A DNA stretch of 64,000 nucleotides from Cacajao melanocephalus (GCA_963573385.1 CAUYLG010034950.1:1-64000), one strand, 5' to 3'. Positions 23,458 to 38,700 are shown, numbered from the stretch's first letter. Notes: generated by a model from the letters alone, not told the origin. Program-made: numbers and translations.

Positions 23458-24747
23458 ACGTGCATTTTTTAAAGAATACACTTGACTGTGCTGAGCCCCA
23501 TATTCTGACTGTAGTTTGGAGCTAGGCCCAGGAAGAGGGAAGACCTCTGAGGGAGTTATCCTTTTGACAGAGGTCACCACACCACACCACTCCCTAAATG
23601 GGAGCAAATTTGTTCCTTTCTTCAGAGTATCTGGGGAACGCAAGAGGGGCTAAGTGTCCTTAGGAATAGTTTGTGTTCCTCAAAGCCTTCACAGTACCTG
23701 GCAGGAGGAAATAATGTGGTCCCTAGCTCATCACAGACACGGCAGAAGTCCAGGGGCCAGGGCAGCTCATCTCTTCATCTTTTCCACTGGACCACTTCCT
23801 CCTGGATGGAGTCTTTCTGCGGCTGTCACAAAGCTGCTTGTTCTTCTCCCGGGTTTCTCTCTCCACCAGAACCTCCTATGTGCCTTCTGCCTTGGCAGCT
23901 CCCACACAGACTCCCCTTTGAAGGCCATGGCTTTTGCGTTTTCCATTCTTGGAAAGAGAAGGAGCGTCTCTAAGACAAAATCTTCTTCCTCTTGTCATTG
24001 TTGCCTGCTTTCTCAGTCCCAAATATGGGCATAGGTCCCTTGGTATTTTTTCAGCAAAACCTCCCTTCCTTCCCTTCCCAAAAGGGAATCAGTGGGATGA
24101 GGTGGATAAAATCTCATCCCACTACTTATCACTATGTATTCATTTGTGTGTTTGTGGCCACGTCTTCCCCAGGAGACAGGCAGCCTCATGAAAGAGCGGG
24201 GCTCGTGTTGATAGAGTTTCCTGCCTAATTTGCAGCATGTAGACATGGACACACACTAGGAGATGTAGAAATGTGTGTTGAACAAATGAATAAATGCTAA
24301 TGAATTCAATACCAATACTTGTTGGTTGATGGATTAGGCCATTAGTCAAACATCACAATGCAGGCTGGTATTTGCAAATCCCTCTTTGATCCAGAAATTA
24401 TCAAGAGTAGAGATGATTTTCTCTAATTAAGAGGACTTATTAGTGATATTATGTCCCTGGGAACTAATACAGAAAAATTAGGTGTTATTGCAAAATAGGC
24501 ATCCTTTTAAACTGACTTATATAATGTTTTTATTTTTGATGAATAATTACTTTGGTGTGTTTTTCCTGAAGAAGCTATGTATGAATTGCAGTGCAGCTTA
24601 GAGCACAATAATTCAGCAATATTAAAAGCAGAGTTCTTTAATAAACTGATCCTCTCCCACTTGTACAGTTATAGGATTTGAAGAAAATACACTTTTCTTG
24701 GTTCATTTTGGAGAGATGTCATTTTGTTCACAAAGCTTTAAAGAAAC
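23458..24747. other. Unique sequence, possible L2 scrap
   Basis: The 3' end 'gttgaacaaatgaataaatg' at about 24277-24297 resembles an L2 terminus; the rest is unassigned. Confidence 0.4.
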
Positions 24748-25072
<325 letters not shown>

Positions 25073-26814
25073 CATATGCCTTGCATTTACATTGCCTGCT
25101 TTTTCCATTTTTGCTTTGACATTTGCTTTTCATTTCTGGGAGTACAAGTTGGTCAATGAAACTTAATGTGACATGTCTAGGCTCTGAGACCACCTTTAAG
25201 AGCTGGTTACGTTTGCCACTGCTGAAGTCTAAATGAGAAATTTCAATGAGCAGGAATTGTTACTAGCAGCCAACTCAGGTACTTAGTGGCTCACATTATT
25301 TAACTGTGGTAGAATCACAGAGCGTAAACTATATGATGATTAATATGCAAACCCAAGCCTGCGCAGGGACATCCTCATAATGCCACTAGCAGTGTCCAAG
25401 CCAGGCCTCCTCTTCTTGGGTGGATTTCTGATCTGTGTCTCAAGAGGACGTATCTGAAAGAAAAGAAAACAAAAGCCCTTCACACGATCTGGAAATGACG
25501 TAAGGGACACCAGTGACATTTTCACTGTGGCTTCCCTTATGGACGCCAGCCGGGGCCAGATGGGCTCCTCTACGGAGGTGATTAATAGAAACCTTTGGCC
25601 ATTTGATTTTCAAGGCACTTGAGCACAAGGACAGGGACAAAGGCACACATGTGTGGCTGTTTGATAGAAAGAATACTAAAATAATACGTGTAAATTGTAA
25701 GCCAAATAAAATCGTGGCAAAGACTCTGAACAGGACTCCCCAAGTAAAACTGAAAGATGATCAGGAAGAGGCTGTAGGTGTCAGTGATTAGAGTCAATGA
25801 ATCTCCACTGCAGCAATGCCTCTGACAACTCGGATTGCAGGCCTGCCTACTATCAGATGGAAGTGGTGAGTTCCCAGCACCGCACAGTGCATTCCTGAGT
25901 GTTGACTAAGGGATTTGTGCATGGAAGGCCAGTTTCCCCGTGGCAGCGCCTCTCCGCAAGCCTGGGCCTGGGGCCTGTCCAGAGCTTCGTCCAGGCAGTG
26001 AAATCCCAAAAGCAAATGGAGTGATTTAAAGAGAAACTCCGCCTCCTGGACTTTATCTCGGAACCTGAGAGGTCAAGAAAGGTTCGTTCCTGTGAAAGCA
26101 GGCAAGGCAGAAGGAACTTAGAGGAGTGCTCTTGGGAAGCTGTTCTGAAGGCAGAACACATCTGTGAATGTCGCTGGCTCATATTGCATTCATTTCCACC
26201 CAGGAGTAGATTTGAGAGGCGGGCCTCTGTAGCGATGTAAAGTTACCTCTTGTCGAAACTTACAGTTTTCTAAGTGATGTGGTGAGTTTATTTAAGGGTC
26301 TTGTTTTAGTTGATCAGCATTTTGAAATGTACAAACACGGGCTGCCTGTCTTTTCTCTTAAATTACAACAATATCTAATATCACCCGATTCATGCAGCAG
26401 GTACCCCATAAATAGTTCCCAAGAAGAAGAGAAATCCAATAGTGCAAAGGAAAGAAATGAGCATAGGAAAGGGAGGTGGGGGCGAAAGTGGTTGCATTGA
26501 ATACAGTCACATATTCACACAGTCATCTCATCGGAGAGGTCTTCCAGGACCACCCTGTATAAAATTAGAGCCTCCGCCACCCCTGCTTTTACTTTCTACC
26601 CCCCTACCTTGCTTCGTCCTTCATAACATAGATATGCAATGTAGGAATCAGTATTTATTTGCTTGTTTGGTTTTTGTGTGTCTCCCACTTCTGGAATGTG
26701 AAGTTCCTAACAGTTGCTGTTGTTCACTGCTATAGCTGAAGCCAGAAGGAGTGCAGGAGTGGATAGTATAGATAATTTATCTGTGGCTTCTGCACGCTGC
26801 TCTGTTTTTAACAT
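25073..26814. other. Unique sequence, nothing recognised
   Basis: About 1.7 kb without Alu or L1. Mixed composition; 25330-26230 is relatively GC-richer. The 109-codon minus-strand frame at 25853-26182 has no recognisable domain. Confidence 0.5.
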
Positions 26815-27030
26815 CCTGATGAAAAGCATGGGCTCCGGAGCTGGGATGCTTGGGCTGTGTTCAAATCCTGACTCTCTCTGTCACTGCCTGCAAGGACCTT
26901 GGGAAGTTACATAACATGCGTTTGTCTCATTTTTCTCATCCCAACCATGGTTTAGTGATAATGACTACGAGAGGCTTTTGTAAGGATGAAGTGAGTGGAC
27001 ATCTGTAAATGAATAGTGACTGGTGTGAAA
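26815..27030 (+). mobile_element. MIR SINE
   Basis: MIR order visible: 'gggctgtgttcaaatcctgactc', 'ccttgggaagttac', 'tttctcatcc', 'taaggatgaagtgag'. Confidence 0.75.
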
Positions 27031-27359
27031 GAAGATTCCAGTTGAATCTTGAACGTGTATGTCATTGTGGATTTCACCCTGTGAGAATAATTGCTTATGT
27101 TTGTATACAGATACACACACACACACACTTTGATGTTTAATTATGTGAGTGAAAACTGAGGAGGAATAAAAGTAGGAGAGAAGACATAAAGGCCAAAAAG
27201 AATGAAAACATAGCGATGAATGATCAGAGGGAGAATCAGAGTGAGGGGAAAGAACAGTGTCTTTAGATTGTGTAACAGAGAAGAAACTTTCATCTCTGAG
27301 GTGTTTGGGATTTTCCAGTGCTAAGGTTCACCACGCAAGAAAAAAAATAACTGTCCTAA

Positions 27360-27701
<342 letters not shown>

Positions 27702-27774
27702 TAACTTCTAGTTTATGTTTTATCTGAAAACGGATCCAGATAAAAAATGTCCACAGTTTGCTTCGAGCTAATTG

Positions 27775-27945
27775 AGGAAAGAAAGAGAGAGGGGGCGGAT
27801 AGGGAAGGGAAGGAGGAGGAGGGAGGAAGGGAGGGAAAGAGGGGGAGGGAGGGAAGAAAGGGAGGGAGGGAGGGAGGGAAAGAAGGACAGAAGGGAGGGA
27901 GGGAGGGAGGGAGGAAAAAAGGAAGATACAGGGCAGGGAGGGAAA
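27775..27945 (+). repeat. Polypurine GGGA/GGAA tract
   Basis: About 170 bases of nearly pure A/G, dominated by GGGAGGGA units. Frames through it are low-complexity. Confidence 0.95.
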
Positions 27946-29072
<1,127 letters not shown>

Positions 29073-29326
29073 GAGATTTTAGTCTTCTGCTTTTCACTTG
29101 AAATCAGATTATCTTGGTAATAATAACTAAGGAAAAGAAATTAGTGCAGTTAAACTCCAAATACTGCTATAACTGTATCAGGCATTTTTTAAAAATGACT
29201 TTAAGAGAGTGGAATTACCAGCCAGTAGAAAATGTCCATTACACTCATATTTATTGAGTGTTTGGTGTGTGCCAGGCACTGAGTGTTCAAAATCTTAAAC
29301 GAGATGTGATCTTTGACCTGGAGGAG

Positions 29327-29631
29327 CCTTTTTTGTTGTTGTTGTTTTTGAGACAAGTTTTTGCTCTGTTGCCTGGGCTGGAGAGTGGCAGAATGATCAC
29401 AGCTCACTGCAACCTCGAACTCCTGGGGTCAAGCACTTCACCCACCTCAGCCTCCAAAGTAGCTAGGATTATAGGTGCATGCTACCATGCCCACCTCATC
29501 TGTTTTGTTTTTTTATAGGAATGGGGTCTTGCTATGTGGCCTAGACTGGTTTTGAATTCCTGGGCTTAAGCAATCCTACCTCAGCCTCCCAGAGTGCTGG
29601 GATTATAGGTGTAAGCCCCTGCATCCATCCC
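29327..29631 (-). mobile_element. Old Alu (AluJ-like), antisense
   Basis: Diverged antisense Alu starting with TTG repeats and ending near 'gcatccatccc'. Confidence 0.9.
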
Positions 29632-29689
29632 TTAGGGGAGCTTTCAATAGTAGAAAAATGAAAACTATTCATGACTTGGTACCTTATAC

Positions 29690-29822
29690 AGTTTCTTTTA
29701 CTAGAATGTAAACACTTGGCAAGGAGGATCAGGATCTAAATTCATCTTAGTGCCTCTCAAAACATCCAGCATTGCTGGGGCTGAACACAGACTAAGTGCT
29801 AATGAATATCTCAGCAAATAAA
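29690..29822 (+). mobile_element. L2 LINE 3' end remnant
   Basis: 'actagaatgtaaacacttgg' followed by 'gtgctaatgaatatctcagc' fits a decayed L2 3' end. Confidence 0.55.
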
Positions 29823-30476
29823 GATGATCTACACTTAGGAAGCAATGCTAATTATGGACTTTGTGCCTATAAAAGTTCAATGAAAAATGCATGGTCTTTA
29901 TGTCACCTGCTTTAAATCCCCTCAACTGGGTTATGACAGAGCATAATCTAGAAGAAGCATGGCATAGTCTGCTAAATTTATTTCACTCAAGGGTTTCTTT
30001 ACAAAAGGTATAAATTCATGAAAACATGTGACTAAGTCAGATGATTGTTTAACAGTAGTAAACAGAAAAACAAACAATTGATCACCTGAAAAGCTCCAGT
30101 GTTTGTCAATTTGCTGATCTCAAAAATGGTGCCGGGATGATGAGTCCCAGGTATATTACTGCAGTCAGATACGGTGGGTTTTGTTTTGTTTTGTTTTTTT
30201 TAATCTTGGAGCTACATGCACCAATGAAATCATCAGGTTTTCAGTAATCGTAGACATCAGGTAATATCTGTAATTCTAGTGTAAATTCTTAGCACACAAC
30301 TATCTATAGTTTTCCCCTGCTGGAACTTAATATGTGACAAATATGACTTTTACCCAGTGTCTGTCTTTTGCTTTCAAGGTAGGACCAACACCTTTTTCTT
30401 TGAATGTGTGGTTCACTGAATAAAGTTCTGCATTGTCTTTTGTACATACATCCTCCCATACTCCACCATTTGGAAT
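29823..30476. other. Unique AT-rich sequence with a (GTTTT)n run
   Basis: A short TTTTG repeat lies at 30177-30202. Nothing else assigned. Confidence 0.5.
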
Positions 30477-30477
30477 T

Positions 30478-30777
30478 TCTTTTTTTGTTGTTGTTTTGTT
30501 TTGAGACAGAGTTTTGCTCCATCGCCAGGGCTGGAGTGCAATCTCTGCTCACTCCAACTTCTGTCTCTCAGGTTTAAGCAGTTCTCCTGTCTCAGCCTCC
30601 TGAGTAGCTGGGATTACAGGTATATGCCACCACACCGAGCTAATCTTTGTATTTTTAATAGAGATGGGGGTTTCACCATCTTGATCAGGCTGGTCTTGAA
30701 CTCCTGAGCTCAAGTGATCTGCCCGCCTCAGCCTCCCAGAGTGCTGGGATTACAGTCATGAGCCACTGTACTCGGCC
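30478..30777 (-). mobile_element. Alu, antisense
   Basis: Antisense Alu with a ~20-base deletion in the right arm near 30536. Confidence 0.93.
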
Positions 30778-31197
30778 TAGATTTCCCTTTTTTTTTTTTA
30801 AGAGGAAAAATAACTTAGAGACATTTGTATCTAATTCAACATCAGTTTTTCTTAAGCGACTTGTCATTTTTTGTCTTTTCAAAGTATCCAACTTAGTTTT
30901 ACAGAAACAAGTATTTTTCCACACTCGTATTTCATCTATTTTATATCATGCTTAATTGAATTTAAAAATTACAGTGATTGTCAGTACCATAAACGGATTG
31001 GGGAAGAAACACAACATACTCTTGGTAAGCATGGAGACTTAAGCAGCTGGAGCCAAAGCAGGAGAAGCATGGAGCCTCTTGGGAGGCCTCAGTCTCTGTG
31101 TTTTCCCATGGGAGTAAAGGATATTGGTCAATCCAGTAAGCTTTGAAAACAGAAGTCAGTTGCAGACATTGGACATTTCTATTGCAGTGGATTATTG
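30778..31197. other. Unique AT-rich sequence
   Basis: No repeat or gene recognised. Confidence 0.5.
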
Positions 31198-31522
31198 TTT
31201 TGGTTTGACTTGGTTTGGTTTGATTTGGTTTTTAAGAGACAGAATGTCACTCTGTTGCCCAGACTGGAGTGAAGTATAGTGGCACAATCATGGCTTACTC
31301 CAGCCTTGACCTCTTGGACTCAAGCTATCCTCCTACCTCAGCCTCTCAAGTAGCTAGGATCACAGGCATGCACCACGATGCCCATTTCATTTTTTAAACT
31401 TTTGGTAGACACAGGGTCTCACTATGTTGCCCTGGCTGGTCTCAATCTTCTGGGTTCAAGCCGTCCTCCGGCCTCAGCCTCCCAAAGCGCTAGGATTGCA
31501 GGTGTGAGGTGCCGTGCTTGGC
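31198..31522 (-). mobile_element. Old Alu (AluJ-like), antisense
   Basis: Antisense Alu with a (TTTGG)n-type tail. It abuts the start of a MER5A element, and 'tgcagtgg' occurs on both sides (31183-31190, 31526-31533). Confidence 0.9.
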
Positions 31523-31523
31523 C

Positions 31524-31745
31524 ACTGCAGTGGTCTCAGCTGAGGACAGCTTTGTTGCCATTGGACATTTAGCATTGTCTGAGGACATGTTTGGGAGTTA
31601 CAATGGGGCTGTGGGGAGCGGTACTACTGGCATCAATGGATAGGTGACAGGGATGCTGTTAAACATTCTACAATGTCTGAGATACCCACCCAAAACAAAA
31701 GATTTTCTAGCTCAAAATAATGCCAAGGTTGAGAAATACTGCTCC
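31524..31745 (+). mobile_element. MER5A (hAT-Charlie MITE)
   Basis: Recognised from 'gtggtctcagctgagg', 'ttggacatttagcattgtctgaggacat', 'ctactggcatcaatgg' and the end 'ccaaggttgagaaatactg'. Confidence 0.85.
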
Positions 31746-32849
31746 ACTATGATTTAAATGGATTTATTATAATGTATGAACAACATCATTTTAAAAGATA
31801 CCAGGGGACTCATCACATTAAAATATGTATAGTCTGGAATGCAAAAATAAAAAGTTAAAATATTAGACACAAAAAATTTAGTTGTTTCTTAACTCTGTGC
31901 TGTTAGTGTTACTATGATCAAGCTGTGAACATAAATCTCACCCTTACGGTCAACAAGACCAGAAAAGTTCTTTCACTGCTGATAAGACCAACAAATATTT
32001 ATTGAGTATATATGTTGGTCTCAAATGACAAAAAAAAAGGATAAAACAAGCATTTAAAAGATACTTCTATTATAATAAATGTCATAACGGAAGGCTAACA
32101 GGAGGGGTGTTTCTTAGCTGGGGTACCCACAATTCCAGATTCTATTTGGAAAGAAAAATTTTTTACGCAGCCACTAAATTCTTCAAAGAGATGAACATGT
32201 GTGAAGCATTCAGTACCATAAGAGTCAATGCCTTCAACCGCGGTTTTGCTGAAGGAATGGAAACTTTCTCCCCAAAGCCAATTTTTGTAGCAATAAAAGC
32301 TGATTGTTTAATGTTATATGATTATTTAGGAAAGAACATTTTTATAGAAGCTAAACTTATTCATTTTTTAAGGAAGTATGGCTCTGTGGGAACCATCACT
32401 TCTCCAGAATGCCCAGGTATTATCACAGGCAGTAAATAGGAACAGGGAGTTCTAATAGCTAGGAGGGTCAGGGAATGTCCATTGAGGAGGAAGTCCTTTG
32501 TTTGAATTGACTTAGTAGGAAGCTGAGGCTGTTAACCAGGATTGACACATTAGCTTCAGGAGCTCGGTGAACTGTGTACAAGTGTGTACCACAGTGTGTG
32601 TATATGTGTATATTGTTATTTTCTCCATATAACGTGTTTGTATCTTTAATGAGATTTTTAAAGGGGTTATATGACACTAAGGAGATTTTACACCATTGTT
32701 GCTAAGAATTATACCTTTAGTCCCTTGGTCTAAAGTTGAGCCCTTTTCTCCTTTTGAAATAGTTCAACATAAAGCCTTCATCTCCTCTTTCTACTCATTG
32801 TTCCCTTCTCTTTCCAAGAATACATTTCTGATTGAAAGACAAGAGATGG
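31746..32849. other. Unique AT-rich sequence
   Basis: Includes a 110-codon plus-strand frame at 32107-32439, which I do not recognise. No repeat assigned. Confidence 0.5.
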
Positions 32850-33207
32850 GCCAGGTGCAGTGGCTTATACCTGTAATCTCAGCACTTTGGGAGGCCGAGC
32901 CAGGCAGATCACTTGAGGTCAGGAGTTCGAGACCAGCCCGGCCAACATGGAGAAACCCTATCTCTACTAAAAATACAAAAGTTAGCTGGACATGGTGGCC
33001 CACACCTGTAATCCCAGCTCCTGGGGAGGCCAAGGTACGAGAATCATTGGAACCCAGAAGACAGAGGTTGCAGTGAGTTGAGATTGAGCCACTGTACTCC
33101 AGCCTGGGCAACAGTGAAAGACACTGGGAAAAAAAAAAAAAAGAAAAAAGAAAAATGGAAGGAAGGAAGGAAGGAGAAAAGAAAAGAAAAGAAAGAAAAA
33201 AGAAAAG
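32850..33207 (+). mobile_element. Alu with long A/GA-rich tail
   Basis: Complete sense Alu. A perfect 14-bp target duplication AAGACAAGAGATGG flanks it (32836-32849, 33208-33221). The tail contains GGAA and GAAAA repeats. Confidence 0.97.
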
Positions 33208-33221
33208 AAGACAAGAGATGG

Positions 33222-33857
33222 CAATTAGGAGCAAGTTAGTTTTGAAATTTGTCCCTGGTCATTTTTGTTAATATGCTGTAGAGCCTTTCTTTAGTGACTT
33301 TTTCATTTGAATTACAGTTTCTACCTTCAACAGTACCAAATGGTAGAACTTTATAACAAAGAAATTAAAAACAGCAGTTTACTGATAAAAGAATTCCATT
33401 TTGTGCTGTCCGTGTTCCTTCATAAGCCTTGGGTGACAAAGGTAAACATAGAGCAACATCCCCAAAGGAATACGTTTCTAAGAAGTTCTTGGAAGAGATC
33501 ATGGGTGCTTTGTTTAAAATGTCAATGTCTACAAGGTGGTTTGGGATTTGTTTCTCCTCATATTACCCTCCTGGATGTTGTACATTTTTAAATTTTAATA
33601 TTCTGAACTCAGTTGCATTCAACCACCAGAAAATAGGGGCAGATATTTTACATATGTGTAAAATTTCGTTGAAAGTAACCATTGAAATGATTAATCGGAA
33701 TTAAACAGAAATGCCATTAGTGAATTTTAAGTTTCTAACCACCTGCATGTACAGTGTCTTCTTTGTTCATGATACTATAATACTTATTATGTGATTAAAT
33801 ACATTTTTATAACTTACCAAAATAATCATACTTATCTTCTTTTTCTCCTTCCTGCAG
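33222..33857. other. Unique AT-rich sequence upstream of a candidate exon
   Basis: No repeat assigned. The last ~25 bases form a pyrimidine-rich tract ending in CAG. Confidence 0.5.
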
Positions 33858-33893
33858 AGAGACGGCCACAGAGTTAGCTGGGAGTCTACCAAG
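33858..33893 (+). other. Candidate 36-nt microexon
   Basis: Seen: a strong acceptor (about 20 C/T-rich bases then CTGCAG) ends at 33857. After 36 bases comes AAG|GTGAGTA, a full match to the U1 donor consensus. The length is divisible by three. Frame 1 is open and would encode RDGHRVSWESTK; frame 2 is also open and frame 3 has a stop. Known: neuronal alternative exons are often this short with this kind of acceptor. Inferred: an exon of an unidentified plus-strand gene spanning the window. I do not recognise the peptide, and no partner exons were found, so it could be a chance or pseudo-exon. Confidence 0.35.
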
Positions 33894-34560
33894 GTGAGTA
33901 CGATGGCTTTGCTTATTCTATGCCTGATTTCTTATGTACACTAAAAGAAGTACTGTGCCATGTCCTCTGTAAGGGGTCTTCTCATTTTGTCTTCCTCATA
34001 TCAGATTTTGATACCTCAACATCACTATGTAAATGCCAAAAATGATGCATGAGTCACATATACGTGATGTAATCAAGAAGTAATGAGGCTCATGTTCATA
34101 AATGACTTAGATTATTCACATTCCTTTGAAGTCGTATGGTATATTTGGAGATGCATATATGAGCTAGATATGCCATAGAAATCATACACATGCTGCTTTC
34201 TTTATTATGTTCATGGGAATTGGCAATCGAAAAACATATTGGTTTTTTCTTGAATATATTCATTATTGTTACTGTATTCAGGGACTTAAAGATTTATGAA
34301 AGAATCCTGAGCATCCCCTGAAGAGCTCACATCATAGTATTGATGGTGTTAAGTTCAGTGGAATTCTCATTGTCATCAAAATAAATATTTATTAATATTA
34401 TATCAGAGAAAGAAATTGATATGTAATTGATCAACGTGTTTTATATGTAATTTATCAATGTGTTTTACATGTTTTTGATATATATGTCAATATATTAAAT
34501 AAGAAATGATTAACAGAATGCAAATTCTAGACAACTAGCCATCAAGAATGATTACCAGCA
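33894..34560. other. Unique AT-rich sequence downstream of the candidate exon
   Basis: No repeat recognised; contains direct repeats of 'atgtaattgatcaa/atgtaatttatcaa' near 34422-34455. Confidence 0.5.
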
Positions 34561-34762
34561 TTTAATGAAAGGGAGGGAGAAATGGAGAAAAGAAGGAAGG
34601 AAGGAGAAAGTGAGGGAAGGAGAGGAGATGGGGGTAAGACTGGGGAATAGGAAGAAAGGAAGGAAGAAGGAAGAGAGGAAGGGAGAGGGGGTGGGGGAGA
34701 GAAGACTGGGAGGGAGGGAGGAAGAAAGGAAGGGAAGGGAGGAAGGGAGGAAGGGAAAGTAA
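34561..34762 (+). repeat. Polypurine GGAA/GGGA tract
   Basis: About 200 bases of nearly pure A/G, more irregular than the tract at 17.6 kb. Confidence 0.93.
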
Positions 34763-34849
34763 TTTAAGAGGTATTTTACTGGGCATTACATATATCTAGA
34801 ATCTCTCCTGGGCACCAAGGATCATGCCTTCTTTTTTTGTGTGTTGTTT

Positions 34850-35168
34850 TTTCTTTATTTGTTTCATTTTGTTTTGTTTTGTTTTTTGAGACAGAATCTC
34901 ACACTGTCATCCAGGCTGAAGTGCAGTGGCCCAGTCTAGGCTCACTCCACCCTCTGCCTCCAAGGTTCAAGTGATTCTCCTGCCTCAGCCTCCTGAGTAG
35001 CTGGGATTATAGGAGAGTGCCACCATGCCTGGCTAATTTTTGTATTTTTAGTAGAGACAGGGTTTTGCCATGTTGGCCAGGCTAATCTTGAATTCCTGAC
35101 CTCAGGTGATTCACCGGTCTCCGCCTCCCAAAATTCTGGGATTACAGGCATGATCCACTGTGCCCGGC
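34850..35168 (-). mobile_element. Alu, antisense (first of a cluster)
   Basis: Complete antisense Alu. 'catgcctt' precedes its T-rich start (34826). The matching right-hand copy lies at 35784, beyond a foreign segment and a 31-base Alu head. Confidence 0.93.
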
Positions 35169-35189
35169 CAGATATTTCTTTGGTTTTTG

Positions 35190-35750
<561 letters not shown>

Positions 35751-35783
35751 GATTAGGGGCATGAGCCACCACACCTGGCCCAT
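35751..35783 (-). mobile_element. 31-base Alu head remnant, antisense
   Basis: 'ggggcatgagccaccacacc' and the following bases are the 5' head of an Alu, left on the far side of the duplicated segment and followed by 'catgccttag'. Confidence 0.85.
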
Positions 35784-38700
35784 GCCTTAGTTTTTGAAGG
35801 TACTCGATAACCATGTGTGAATGTATTAATAGCTCCTGGAAACATATTATTGCCTAGAAACTGTTGGAGATAGAAATCAAGAGAATCTCAAGAACAGGAA
35901 AAGCAGAGTGAGCACATTGTCATGAACAGCCCTGGAAAACAGGGGAAAGTACAAATTGTAGCCATCTGTTACCGGAGATAAGCGCATTTGGTTGCTTTTT
36001 TTATGTAAAGAAAATCTTTGCTTATAGGATCATGATTAATATTGCCAAAAAAACTGTTTACTGTGATCCAAATATTTAAATTACTGTATGTCTTCATTCT
36101 TTGGATAATGTCCCAAAGAAACATTTCAACCGTGTGCCAGTTTTCAGGGTTAAAACTGTCCGCGTATTCTGGTCTGTGTCTCCCCGCTGAGTTTGTTTGT
36201 CTTTGTGCTTTCACTCTGGAAAAAAGTCCACCCTGAAGACTCGAGCATCCCATTGTGTGTGGGGAGAGAGATTGTTGTGTGTCTACCCATGTTTGTGCTG
36301 AGGAAGTTAATCCTGAAATAATGGAATGAGGAATGACTTCCAAACTTTCATAGAGCAGCTAAGGAGCAGACCACCTCTCTGTTATCAGGAGAGACCCACT
36401 CCGTGCTGTAATCACACAGATGAAAATTACTCAGATGTCTGAGAAATCTGCATGGGCGCCCAGGATTCTATTAAGGAGTGCTGTATTTTGAATACCAAGC
36501 AGCAGTGCCTATATTCCCCAGGAATGATCTGTTGTAGCTGGTTTATTACTCCAGGGAGAGGCTGTTCTCAATTCTTAAGTTTGGTGGGTGGTATTTTGGT
36601 CATGAGCTGACTTATTTTTCTTCAGGAATTTTTGTTATTCTGATGTCGAGTCATGTTGAAAATAAACAACATGCCAACATTCCCGTTCTAACTGCAATTT
36701 GCAGTCACTGTACTGCCTGGCAATAAAGGAGTGAGAAATAATATGTCAGTGATTTCTCAACTGTGCTTATAATATAGCCTCAGGTATTCTTTTGACTTCT
36801 CCAGGGGCAGTTTGAGACACAGTCATTGACAAGGATTTGCCTTCCCCATTAACATGAAGTAATGTGATTATTTGATGATGCATCCTTCCCTTGTGTCCAG
36901 ATGATTTCTTTTGCGAGTGGTCGTTTGTTTGTACAGTCTCGTGGAATTCCATCAGTTGTTATAGCTTTTGGCCTCTTTTTCAGATTTCTTCAGCCTGTCA
37001 TGGAGAATGTGCAAATTAACCCCAAAATACCTCAGTGCTGTGGAAAACAAAGCACCTGCAGTTATTTCGTTTGTTCATAGGCTAATGATTAGTGGAACAT
37101 GGCACTTTGAGTTTTTTCTGCTTTTAGTCATAAAAGCATGCTTACGCTGTGACATCTAGGAAAAATGGAAAATTGCAACTCAGGCGATGGCTAACTAGTG
37201 ATATGTGGCTGGGAAGGAAGACGGTGGCATTTGAGAACAGTTTTATGGTTTGGTTTTCATTGGCTATGACTGTCTTGAAATGTTCCAAAAGGCCATTTAC
37301 ACTGGTTGTGTAAGGTTGGAGTATTTCCACTTTAATTGCCTTACATGGCATTAATTTAAAGTACCCCGGCCACCAGTGGATAATATTCTGTGAAAATGTG
37401 TGCATCTTGTAGCAGTGGATTACATCTGGGTAGTTAAAAATGCTTTGAAGTCGAAATGAGATATGTGCCTAAGGTGCTTGAACAGGCACTAGGTTTGTTT
37501 TTCATTGCTAATGATAACCTAAATGCGTTTTTGAATTCTTGCCATTGCTGAAATTAAAGCCTGGTAATAATATGTCACCAGAAAAAAATTAGATTATATG
37601 AGCAACATGCACTAAGCATTGTAATTATATTATAAATATTAAAACCAATGATCTTGTCGGGATTAAAACAAATATTTAAACTGGCTACACGACTATTCAT
37701 GCCCATCTCTTTATCTTGAAGTGTCCTGGGAATGGGATGTATGGTTCCATTTCTTAAACTGCGAAAATGATCATTTTCAATCTTATAAATGACTCCTTGC
37801 TTTTATTTTTGCTTGTAGCAAAGGACAGCTTAGCAATCTGAGCAATTTTTTTCCCCATTACGATCATGTTTTTCAAGATCTGGTTTTTAGGTTGAAGGGT
37901 GTTGTGTTTTGGTAGATGTGTTTTAATTAAATCATAGTGAAACCCCACTTGTTCACATGGAATGGGGTTTCAATATAAAAGCTTATAAAGGAGACATTTT
38001 TATTTTTGATAGTAGAATAAAGATATAAACGAGGTTTATATCAACAGAAGTTTTATCATAATCATGCACTATGAGCTTCTGTTTTTGAAAAAAAAAGGAG
38101 CATTTTAATTCCTTGTTAACATAGTCCACTGTTATTCAACATAAACTAAACAGTTTAGAAAATAAAGGGGTATAATAGACCTGAATAGAAGCATCTTAAG
38201 TACTACAGTAGAGATTCGCATGCTGGTTCTTATACACAACACCAAAAAGTCAGGATGTTCTTTGAGGACCATGAAGTATTGGTAAATGAAGCTTAAAGTA
38301 ATTCAGTATATAAATTACATGTCATCTTGTACTAGATTTTAGTATAAACCAGTGTAAAGCAGCGGCCAAAGGCTAAAGTAAAGTTATGACAGAAAAGTTT
38401 AGACTTTTATATATTAATCCAGTAACTTGATCTCTTTGTTTTTTGCCTTCTGTGAGGGGGTTAGGAAGCATAATTTAATCTAAGCAACTGGGGAACCCCA
38501 ATCCTGAGAACACTGGCATACACCATAGGATTACTATTTGAGAGCCTTCACCAAGAAGACAGAACTGCCTGGTTCATGAGACTGTCAGAGGCAGAAGCCA
38601 TTAGACTGCAGTTTTGCCTGTGAAATTCTGGTCTGAAGTCACAGGTTTTTGTTATCTGAAATTTTAACTGAACAGACTCCGTTTATGGAAGAGTGAGACT

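Noticed and set aside
25853..26182. 109-codon minus-strand frame in a GC-richer region, possible exon cluster
   Set aside because: No acceptor and donor pair of good quality bounds it, and I recognise no domain. The AAGTGGTGAGTT at 25862 is a poor donor.
32107..32439. 110-codon open frame in unique DNA
   Set aside because: No ATG context of note, no recognised domain, no splice or polyadenylation support. AT-rich sequence easily gives frames of this length.
32791..33234. 147-codon minus-strand frame
   Set aside because: It is the translation of an Alu and its A-rich tail.
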